Shown one piece after another: positions 55,974 through 64,000 of a stretch of 64,000 nucleotides of DNA. The stretch's first letter is position 1, and each line of letters begins with the position of its first letter. A program made the translations under genes and the position numbers. The stretch covers positions 45,337-109,336 of the forward strand of contig JAHLWZ010000822.1 in NCBI GenBank assembly GCA_020536535.1, in the 5' to 3' direction. This stretch comes from Pelomyxa schiedti (lineage: Eukaryota > Evosea > Pelobiontida > Pelomyxidae). The notes under the pieces were generated by a model. It saw only the letters and a program-made list of their open reading frames with translations, had not been told where the DNA came from and ran no database searches.

Positions 55974-58933
55974 TCACTTCTCTCCAACCGGGAGAAAGAG
56001 GCTATTTATTCGTATGAGCACAATCTCTATTGTTACGTTATGTACAAAGCTTACCGCGTTTTCATCCACAACTTCCTCTTCAGACTCTGATTCGGTATCT
56101 GATTCTGAGTCACTTTTGTCGTCATCCACTACCTCCTCCCCAGGCTTGGCAAAACAGGGAGGAGGATTCCACTGAGTAACTCGGGTAAGTTTGTTCCAGT
56201 AATATTTCCGCCCCGTGTTAGCATCAACGCATTCCTTCCACCCGTCATTGGGAAGGCTTGTGGGGGCTGCTTGGGAGGGTGTCGCAGTAGGTGTGGGATT
56301 GGATGCAGGGGTTTTTGTTATGGTGGTGTCGATGGGTGTTGATTTCAGTGTGGGTGTGGCTGCAGCTGCTGGGGTTACTGTTGCTGTGGGTGGGGCTGCA
56401 GCTGCTGGGGTTACTGTTGCTGTGGGTGTGGGTGTGGCTGCCACTGTGGATGTAGGTGTGGTGGCTGTGGGTGTGGAGGTTGTTTGCGCTGGAGTGGAAG
56501 TGCGAGTCGGTGTGCTTGTAGAAGTAGACGTTGTAGAAGGGGAGGTTGATGGAAGGGTGTGCGTTGAAGACGTGGACGGCGATGTAGAGGTTGATGTGGA
56601 GGGAGATGCAGCCATGAGCGCCGAGGAGGAAGTTGATGCAGAAATAGATATGGGTGCTGATGTTGATGGTACAGAAGCTGAGGATCCTGCAAGCTTTGCT
56701 CCAGTTATGCCAACTCCACGCCTCTCCTTAAGTAAGTCTAACAGACGGTTTAATCTGGAGTCCCGAATTTAGGCAGTTCAATGCAAATGTCAACTTATTC
56801 ATACTTTGGAGGCCAGTAGTCGATGGAACTATCACCATCTGCAACCATTGCCCATTCGCGCGTTGGCGTGATTAGTGTCATCTCTAATTTTCCTGGCTTT
56901 TTAGCCACTTGGACCTGGCCTTCAACTTCTCGCAAATCTATTGTACCCTATTTTGTGCTTTCAGAATACCGCAAGTTGAAAAAGGTAATACCTTCAGTGT
57001 CTTCTTGGAAGTATTTGGGGATGTATGATACGACAAAGTGAATAGCTGAAAATAAATCAGCTTCAAAAATATTAACAACGATCATACGTCTTCGACAGTG
57101 TTGCAGAACCACCTCTTTTTCCAGTTTTTAGCCCCGCCTTTGCCTCCCCCAAGTTTAACTAGCCACCCTGAAACGATATATTCTTTATCATTAACAGTCT
57201 TATCCCCATCCTTGACACCTTAGAAATAAAGGATGTCAAAGAAAAGGTGTTACACACAGTTGGACCCTCAGTTGCAACATTGCCCCTCATATGCTGGAAT
57301 TTTACGTGAAGCTTTTTATGTATGTCAGACTAGAAGTACTTAGTTGCTTCAAGAAAGTCCGTCGTGGATACACACATCAAATACTTCCTTTAAATGTGAA
57401 AGCCATTTGTTCAACTGGTCTTCATTCTCAGCAAGTAAGAAATAGGGTCTCATGCTTAGGTCATTTGCATTGTATATCTTGAAGGAGTGCTGCTTGCCTG
57501 AGTCAGTCGCTTTCACAGCCGTTGAGTATTGGGCAAGATCAATTTCACAGGCAGCTGTTTTGTCCTAAATTAATTTAATTTTTCTTTTTTTTTTTAAATC
57601 AGTTGCTCACTGTCTTTGATTGGTAATACTGAAGAATACAATCCTTAGAAAAATCCTTTAGAACAAACCACCTTTTTTGCCATAGTTTCCCTGTGCTAGC
57701 CTGTTTCTTCAACCAACCACAGAATTTTGCCTTTTTTGTGTAATGGCCGTTAGGATAATTCCAAAATCGGTTGCATACCCCTTCAGGAAGGTCATTTGCG
57801 ACCTTAGTACTGGTCTGAGTTGGAATTGGAGATGCCGATGGTGTAGTAACCGGGGCTGAGGCAGACGAATTACTTGTGGTGTCCTTTTTTGAGGTGTCTT
57901 CGTCGTCTGGGAAGTTGGGTGCTTCGTCATCTGGTGAGTCAGGCTCTTCATCAGAGTCTTTTGTCTTGTCAGCAGATTTGGCTGTTGCACTTTCAGCTGT
58001 TGTACTTTCCCCCGAGGCGTTCTTATCCAGTTTTTCTATTGCCTGGCCCTCATCTGAATCGGGTTGCTCCCCGTCATCACGCTTCTCATCTGTGTCATTA
58101 GCAGAATCATTTTTTGAAGAGGTTGCGGTTTTTTCAGCGTGTTTCTTGTCTTCTTCAGAATCAGACATATTTTTCTTTGGAGGAAGAGCAGGCAAACTAT
58201 GCTGGGGAACGGGAGGCGCAGATGGAGCAGGACTACGAGCTGGAGGTTCAGATGGAGTTGAATCGGGGTGCGTGGAAGCCAAGGAAGGACTTGAACCATG
58301 TTCATGGGCTTTGCTTGGTTCATTGGTTTCCCCAGTAGCATTGCCATGACTGGTATCATGCTCACGATGGTGAGATGACTTGTGATGCTTTCCTTCGTTC
58401 TTGGAGCTATCAGCCTTTAAGTCACTGGGCTCAGCCGTGGCCCCACCTTCTTCGGCCGGTGTTGCGGTAGCGGGTGTCTTATCTTTGGGTTTGTCTGTTT
58501 TGTCTTTGTGATGAGAAGAGTGGTGGTGCGCGGAAGAGTGCCCATCCTTTTTCTCGCCGTCTTTCTTGTCCTTTTTATCCGCGCCGTCTTTCTTCGCACC
58601 GTGGTCTCTGTGTCGAGACGACGAATGCGCTGCTTTGGGTGTAGTAGAAGCTGCAATAGCGTCGGCTTCGGCAGTCACTACGCTTGTTGAATCGGCCGGC
58701 TCCCCGCCGTTTGCGTTTGGCTCCGAGGTAGAGGTAGTAGCAGTAGCAGTAGTATTGCTCGGATCGCCTCCAGACGGTACGGGATCTCGCGGTTTGTGCG
58801 CGTGTTTGTGCGAGTGACCGCCGTGTTTGCTGTGAGATTTGTGTTTGTTTGGCGGTGGTGGCGGCTCCGTATTGGCGTCACCCCCTTCTGTCGTCGTAAG
58901 ATCTTCTTGCGGCTTCGGATCTTCGTCCGCCAT
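55974..58933 (-). CDS. PH-PH-WW domain protein with acidic/lysine-rich N-terminus
   Basis: The start is the ATG at 58933 (MADEDPKPQEDL). The first 380 residues are disordered: His/Lys-rich blocks (HKSHSKHGGHSHKHAHK), then Ser/Asp/Glu-rich sequence. PH domain 1 begins KAKFCGWLKKQASTGKLWQ followed by KRWFVLKD, and continues in the next exons (AACEIDLAQYS, QHSFKIYNA, LNKWLSHLKEVFD). PH domain 2 begins GWLVKLGGGKGG then NWKKRWF, with GTIDLREVEGQ and EWAMVADGDSSIDYW. A GTATGA...CCAG intron (about 56736-56785) then links to LNRLLDLLKERRGVG, a long Thr/Pro/Ser linker, and a WW domain (GWKECVDANTGRKYYWN then PPP). The tail is acidic (DSESDTESESEEE). PH domains bind phosphoinositides and WW domains bind proline-rich ligands, so an adaptor at membranes is inferred. 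The last few residues near 55974 may change if another intron is used. Confidence 0.75.
56358..56429. repeat. 36-bp direct repeat, two copies, in the PH-PH-WW linker
   Basis: Two adjacent, near-identical 36-bp copies (56358-56393 and 56394-56429) encode a 12-residue Thr/Val/Ala/Pro repeat on the minus strand. They lie in the Thr/Pro linker before the WW domain. Confidence 0.75.
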
Positions 58934-60069
58934 TACGCCTCGACGTTCGGCACTGAACTCTAGCGGTTTTTTTACCCTTTAAAACACAATCGATTCTCAG
59001 AAGATGATTAGGCTGGCATCTGAAGAACCCCAAGAAAACAGTAAGCAGGTCTCTGCAGGCGCAAAACGCCACATGCTCCCAAAAACTTGCAGGCTGCTTC
59101 AGACTTCTGTCTCAGTGTTCCACGATTGCAGGCAATCAATTCATCAGAATTCCGTGAATGGAAGATTGAGCAATGTTCTAAGAGGGGTACTTCTTCAAAA
59201 TTTGATCTTGTGGTTTACAAGGTGGGGCAGAATTGAAAAAAAATAAAGGGAACAACCACTAAAAGTGACATCTGCACTATTTGGAAGAATTTAGAGGACC
59301 TGTACACAGGAGCTCTTATCTTCCTAGAAAAAATTGAACCAATGATTTATTCCCATAGTCCTTGGCTTACCAAGGAAAATAGTAGCCACCAAGGAACACT
59401 TGATGGCCCTCAAGAAACAAGGAGGCCTGACAACACCCTGCTAGATAAAGCACCCAATTAAGTGTTTGCACCACAAACTCCACACCACCATGGCCACAAA
59501 CAGGCAAAATTTAGTAAGGAACCTCAACACCTTTTGGGTTTACCAAACAACCATTTCTTACTGCAGTTACCAAATTACTCAGCTCAATATTACTAGGTCT
59601 TTGCTTCTAGAACAGAATAACAGGACAATAGGCTGCTCATACCACAGAGAGCAATGTGCATTATAAACCAAGAAGTCCTCAACTTTATGCAGCCTGTCTA
59701 GAACTCAGGGATCCACAGGTTCTACCACTCATTTCCTGCAATCAAGTTCACCTTCAAACTCATTGAAGTGGTTTTTGTATGCTGCTCCACTTCTCAAAGC
59801 AGTGTGCTTGATGCATGGAATCCTATGGAAAACAAGAAAGCCACAGAGTGAAAACAACTAGTCACAGTGAGATCCAAAACCAACAGGTGCGGAATTATTT
59901 CAGAGACAAGCAAGCTACAATCAATAACTCCCTCGTACTCTCCTACAGTACACCAGCAGAGCGGGACAAAATAACCACCACAAAGGCCGTAACGTTAACG
60001 TTTCTCCCTTTTCCAGAGCTTGAGTTTACGGACGTTACCATTCACCGAAAGCCATCAATCTCTGAAAGA
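58934..60069. other. Long region without a clear gene, with scattered coding-like fragments
   Basis: About 1.1 kb lie between the PH-PH-WW gene start and the membrane-protein gene. Plus-strand fragments read like protein but break into different frames: 59004-59246 (MIRLASEEPQEN), one near 59266-59463 (CTIWKNLEDLYTGALIFLEK), and 59466-59666. I see no splice sites that join them. The direction and texture suggest either a decayed gene or a low-quality exon set. The promoter of the minus-strand gene must also be here. The frame of the next gene is open from 59815 but is AT-rich until about 60000. Confidence 0.35.
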
Positions 60070-61274
60070 ATGAAAGACGAACTCGAACGCAAGCTTCGTC
60101 GCCGATTCCAGCAGTTCCCCTGGCGCCAGTCGTCGTCCCCATCGCAGAATTCTTCGCTGGGCGGCTCATCCCCGGCCTCGATCCCCGGCCACGTGCGGCG
60201 CCGGCGGGCCGCCGCCAGCAGCAGCCAGTCCCCGACGAGGACGACGGCCGCCTCAGGGGGAGGAGGGGGCGCAAGGGCGCGGGGCCTGTACCGCCCCGCC
60301 CAGTCCCAGTCCCCCTCCTTGTCCCTGTCCATGCCCCTGTCCCCGTCCCCGTCCTCGTCGGCCCCTTTGGACTTCGACTCGAACACCGCCGCCGGCGTCG
60401 GCAACGACCCCAGGGCTTTCCCTCGCGAAAACCAACTTGGTTCCGGCGCTGGGTGCGGCGGCGGCGGTGGCGAGTACTACGACTACGACGAGGACGCCGA
60501 GCACGAGGCAATTATGCGACTCGTGGACGACATCCCGCCTCCCGCCATATTAAGCGACGACGACGCCGAGCACGAATCTGGCTTGGACTACATCCCGCCT
60601 CCTCCTGAGAGTGTCGGTTCGCCGCCTAGCGACGGTTCGTTTTCGTTTTCGGCTTCGTCGCATTCGCCGAATGGCGGTGGTCCTTACGACCCTTGTACTA
60701 ACTCAAATCCTACAATGGCACCTACAACGACGACTAGGACTACAACCACTACAACTTCTACTGCTAGTGCTAATACTTCTGCAAGGTGGGATTCTGCTGG
60801 AAGTAGGGGAAATTTGAGGGGTAGCCGTAGTTCACTCCAGGTGGATGGTGTGAGCAGGAATGTGATTACTGGTGTTTGGTGGTTGGCCTTGATAGTCACT
60901 GCTGCGATTTGGGCCTGGGCTTTCTGGGGTTACTCCCCAAGGATGTGGTTCTCGGCAAGTTTGGCTGGATTCTTCATAGCAGCTTCCTTGTTTTTGTATC
61001 CTACAAGATGTGATGACCCCGATTTAGATTCTTTGAAAGGTCTGCAAACCTTTTACCCTGTCTCAGTACAAACCAAGTTTCTCATACTAAGACTAAGACT
61101 GGATGCGATCTGGCTTTCACTGTACAAGGAAAAAGCTTTGCGATAGCTCGTCTGAATGTCACCACCAACGCGAAAGAAAGGCACCACAGAATACTCATAG
61201 AGTGTACAATCACCGATACCATGAGCCACTTAGTACAACGTCAAATACAGAATTCTCTTGCCCTGTTGAAATAG
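60070..61274 (+). CDS. Membrane protein with Ser/Gly-rich cytoplasmic head
   Basis: I do not recognise the family. The frame is open from the ATG at 59815, but the ATG at 60070 (MKDELERKLRRRF) is a better start because upstream composition differs and an acceptor-like TTTTCCAG lies at 60009-60016. Residues 1-270 are low-complexity (poly-Ser, Gly, Arg-rich), with two related blocks, EDAEHEAIMRLVDDIPPP and DDAEHESGLDYIPPPP. Two membrane spans follow: VWWLALIVTAAIWAWAF and MWFSASLAGFFIAASLF. I propose an intron from GTATCC (about 60995) to CTCAG (about 61065), which leads to TNQVSHTKTKTGCDLAF and LNVTTNAKERHHRILIEC and ends NSLALLK at 61274. Without it the frame ends in a less natural tail at 61146. 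Hairpin-type topology with a soluble C-terminal domain is inferred. Confidence 0.6.
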
Positions 61275-61371
61275 AAAAAACCAAGAAACGGAAAAAGTAC
61301 CTACACCCCTCTCTGAAAAGCAAAAATCAAATACTCTTAATAAGAATATATTTACAAAAAGTTTAGAGTAA

Positions 61372-61656
61372 ATGACTCAGGATTCCAAAAGATACTCACC
61401 CAGCCTACTTCTCCCTGAACACCCGCTTTGCTACCTCCTGCCGGTAGTTCTATCACTGAAACATTCCATCCAAAGCCACCCACTTGTTGCCCTATTGGCA
61501 CTCTTTCCACTTTGCATGGAACTATTCACAAGTCTCACGGTGGCTGCTGTTGTATCTACTGTTCTCTTCATTGCTCTGTCTCTATCCCGCACAATTGGTC
61601 GGGAATATGCTCTGCAGCGTTCCCTAACAGGAAAAAGACCCCACCAACACCAATGA
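61372..61656 (+). CDS. Small hydrophobic ORF, possible membrane protein
   Basis: This 94-codon frame starts at the ATG at 61372 (MTQDSKRYSPSL). It has two hydrophobic stretches, HPLVALLALFPLCMELF and VAAVVSTVLFIALSLS, followed by a basic tail (RTIGREYALQRSLTGKR). An overlapping frame at 61428-61670 is Cys/His-rich and less convincing. It lies just after the membrane-protein gene on the same strand, so it could be an extra exon of that gene or a short separate gene. No family is recognised. Confidence 0.4.
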   Translation: MTQDSKRYSPSLLLPEHPLCYLLPVVLSLKHSIQSHPLVALLALFPLCMELFTSLTVAAVVSTVLFIALSLSRTIGREYALQRSLTGKRPHQHQ

Positions 61657-61735
61657 TTGCCACATTCTAAAATTGAAATTGTAAAAAGAAAAAAATAATT
61701 TTTTTTGATTTGGTTGTCATAATAATTTTAGTGGA

Positions 61736-63450
61736 TCACTCCTGGACTGTTGGCTCCATTGCTGGGGAACTGTAGTTCATACGGAGTAGGGTGCAATCAG
61801 ATCCATATGTGCATGCACCGTCATTCATGTAAAAGAATTTGGCACCTTCAGACTCCATGCCCCTCTGCATTGGTTCGTGTGTGTGACCTTTTCAATAACC
61901 ACCAGATAAATTGGGTTAGGAGAAATTAGGTGGGTTTTTTGAATTTTCTGGGACTGACCTAGAACCACGTAGGGTGCCCCCGTGTCGGCATTCACTTTTG
62001 TTGCTCGGCTATATGGATGGAAATTGAGTAATTAAATAATTGTGAAGCAAAACAAAAATCTGGTATGTAGAAATTACCATTCACCATAGTAGCATCCTGC
62101 CCATTCCTCTTTGTGCAGAGTACAAAGTGCTTTGGCCATGAATTTGTGATACAGAGAAGGTTCTGGCAGCGTTGGTTTGCGGCGCTCGACGAATCCCATC
62201 ATCAAAGCTCCTTCTATAGGGGCTTTACGCCCAGGTACAGGAAGTGCAAACAGATCCATTAATTGTTCCTATGTTTATGTGAACGAACTGAAGACATTCT
62301 ATTCTGCATAACATACAAGTGTCTTCACTTCGCCTGTGTGGGGAACAGAGACTTGCCACTGAGTCCAGCCTGGGGTGGACCGGGCACTTATATCTGTGGC
62401 AACTGCCATCACTTGTTCGTCAGAAGGGTTAATAGCCACCTGAAGTAATGAAATCTCGTGCCTAAAGTAAAGAATAGACCTTGAAGAGATCTTTAACAGC
62501 ACTAATAAAAGTCTGGTTTTTGGATTCTTGTTGGAAGCATGCATCCAGTTTTGTGATGATATAGCCCCATGGTAGTAGCCCCATTGGGTCAGATGGATTC
62601 ATTTCATGATTAAAAGTATCTCCTACATGACCGTGCTCAAGAACTGTTTTCTTTTTAGTATTATCCCATAAAACACACTGCATGAAATAGAATTAGTGAG
62701 TGGGGTTTTTTTTCGCCTTCTACCCAACTTGTTTGCAGAGTGTGAACTTGACATTGGGAAGGGCACGGCTCACATCCGTAAAGGTTACAGTCATGTCATG
62801 ATTTCCAGTTACATAAATTATGTCAACGCCTTTGACCTAATTCTGGTAAGAGCCAGATAACATTGGAGGGAAAGCCATACACTCAACGCTTGTAGAGTTA
62901 TTCGGAATTTATTGAAAGCTTCACTGAAACTAAAGTTATGGCTTGCCAGCTTGGCAAGTAATTCAACGGTCTTGGCATTGCTCACAACAAGGGTGTAAGT
63001 GGCTGGGTTGAAGGTCTCAATATCTAGAACACTCTTGAATTCAACTCCAATTGGCTATAGACTGAGTTAGAACCACAGCGAAAACAGAGAAAGAAAAAAA
63101 CTTGTGCCCAGAGATCAAAAATGTCCCCATCCATCACAACACACCTCTTGGCCTTGGTTGCTGTTCTATTTCCCATAAGTGTTCAATTCATATGACAAAA
63201 AACACACAACACAACACACACACAAAAAGGGGAAATTTTGTGGATGGACGCACTCAGTCTCCCAGCGGGCGAGTTTGTCACACAGAATCGCCATTTTTGT
63301 AAGGGGACAAGGCGGGGCAGCTGTTTCACTTTCCCAGTGTGGGAATGCACCAAGGTGCAAGTCGCTGAACACAGCAACTTCCTCGTATTGTACGTCAACC
63401 ACTTCATGTGGGGGCGTCCCTGAAGCAGAAGGAGCGGAGCAAGAGGCCAT
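61736..63450 (-). CDS. Calcineurin-like metallophosphoesterase
   Basis: The start is the ATG at 63450 (MASCSAPSASGTPPHE). Motifs of the metallophosphoesterase fold appear in order across about seven exons: VFSDLHLG (D-x-H), GDIFDLWAQ, GNHDMTVTF, LEHGHVGDTFNHE and GHTHEPMQRG. These supply the Asp, His and Asn ligands for the two-metal centre. Between them lie GYIITKLDACFQQESKN and ALMMGFVERRKPTLPE. It ends SPAMEPTVQE at 61736. The family hydrolyses phosphomonoesters or phosphodiesters; the DLHLG start and EHGH spacing are closer to LpxH/UDP-sugar-type and related bacterial-like enzymes than to protein phosphatase 2B, but the substrate cannot be named. No signal peptide is visible. The frame remains open upstream to 63924 in GC-rich antisense of the next gene, which I take as chance. 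Confidence 0.85.
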
Positions 63451-63715
63451 TTTTTCCTGTTTTTTCTGTTTTCCTGCCCCTTCGAAGGGTTTTCCTCCAG
63501 CTTCTTGAATTAGCAGAAAGACCCAGCTCTGAAAGAAAGAACGCAGTTTGTTGTTGTACTGGGCTATGAGTGATGGCTGCCACAATAAGCCAAGTTGTAC
63601 CAGGAACACGAAAGAGAAGAGGGTTATTTGAGAGTTGCGGTCCACAATCGAGGAGCTGCAATCACTGAGACCAACCAGAAAGATTTTTAGAGAGAAAAAT
63701 CGAGTTGCCGTAAAA

Positions 63716-64000
63716 ATGAACGTCTCGCCATCAGACGGCGACCCCTCCGCGTCGTCTACCTCTGCCTCGTCCTCGGCCCCTCCGCCCCCGTCCTTCTCCC
63801 CGTCTCCGTCCCCGTCCCCGTCCCCGTCGGCGCCCCTGCCGTCGCCCTCCCCGCCCTCCGCCCCTTCCGCCGCCTCGGCCTCGGTCCCCTCGCCCCGCCA
63901 CTCGCAGCACCTCCCGCCGCCCACCCACGCCGCCCCGCGGCCCCCCTCCTCCCTGCACTCCTCCGCGCCCCTGGCGCCGCCCCCTCCCTCCTCCTCGCCA
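63716..64000 (+). CDS. Start of a Ser/Pro-rich gene, cut by the window edge
   Basis: An ATG at 63716 opens a frame that runs off the right end of the window: MNVSPSDGDPSASSTSASSS, then Pro/Ser/Ala repeats. Only low-complexity N-terminal sequence is included, so no family can be named. The GC-rich first exon matches the style of other genes here. It is divergent from the phosphoesterase gene, with 265 bp between start codons. Confidence 0.6.
   Translation, partial: MNVSPSDGDPSASSTSASSSAPPPPSFSPSPSPSPSPSAPLPSPSPPSAPSAASASVPSPRHSQHLPPPTHAAPRPPSSLHSSAPLAPPPPSSSP

Noticed and set aside
56215-56772. A 185-codon plus-strand frame rich in Val and Gly
   Set aside because: It is antisense to the Thr/Pro linker and WW domain, which is the convincing coding strand; its Val/Gly content mirrors the Thr/Pro codons.
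63166-63924. Extension of the phosphoesterase frame upstream of 63450 and the 63731-63958 Arg/Gly frame
   Set aside because: They run antisense through the GC-rich start of the next gene, and the first sensible ATG with family-like sequence following is 63450.

Overview
The window is nuclear DNA from a gene-dense, intron-rich eukaryote. Genes lie on both strands and are often 20 to 400 bp apart. Most are split by short GT-AG introns; those I could place run from 39 to about 200 nt, with T-rich tracts before the 3' AG. I found no bacterial operons, Shine-Dalgarno sites, CRISPR arrays or recognisable transposons. The ROCO kinase, amoeba-like signalling genes, lineage-specific repeat proteins and Ser/Gln/Pro-rich N-termini suggest an amoebozoan-like protist. 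An archamoeba such as a pelomyxid is my best guess, but this rests on general resemblance only.

Layout, left to right: an F-box/LRR protein (86-2352, +); a divergent DEAD-box helicase (2449-6616, -); Mago nashi of the exon junction complex (7035-7753, -); an ERK7/MAPK15 kinase (8080-9805, +); an unrecognised gene (10012-11787, +); lineage-specific family member A1 (11830-13161, -); an AFG2/SPATA5-type double AAA ATPase (13199-16597, -); a metzincin metalloprotease (17021-18088, +); family members A2 and A3 (19223-20461 and 20718-21983, -); a Gln/Pro-rich protein with possible SUMO-interacting motifs (22084-24384, +); a CaMK kinase (24636-25965, -); a possible small gene (26098-26436, -); and a long LRR-Roc-COR-kinase-WD40 gene (26449-33764, +).

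The right half holds an uncharacterised helical ORF (33843-34477, -), a WD40 protein (34521-35658, -), a zinc-knuckle protein (35678-37245, -), an unrecognised multi-exon gene (37411-39366, -), an ankyrin-like repeat protein (39612-41528, probably frameshifted and continuing to 41772, +), a Yip1-domain protein (42043-43616, +), a Ulp1/SENP SUMO protease (43747-47060, +), an NMN adenylyltransferase (47135-48252, -), a receptor-like transmembrane RasGAP (48570-55734, +), a PH-PH-WW protein (55974-58933, -), a membrane protein (60070-61274, +), a small membrane ORF (61372-61656, +), a calcineurin-like phosphoesterase (61736-63450, -) and the start of a Ser/Pro-rich gene cut by the window edge (63716 onward, +).

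The genes do not form one pathway. Signalling is well represented: three protein kinases, a ROCO GTPase, a RasGAP receptor and PH/WW adaptors. The strongest lead is the RasGAP gene, whose cytoplasmic RasGAP domain follows a signal sequence, a long ectodomain, an EGF-like module and one membrane span. Other points of interest are an 8-nt microexon, a candidate GC-AG intron, a 6-nt first coding exon and the A1-A3 family. Exon boundaries were read by eye from splice signals and reading frame, so coordinates are gene spans and single junctions may be wrong.
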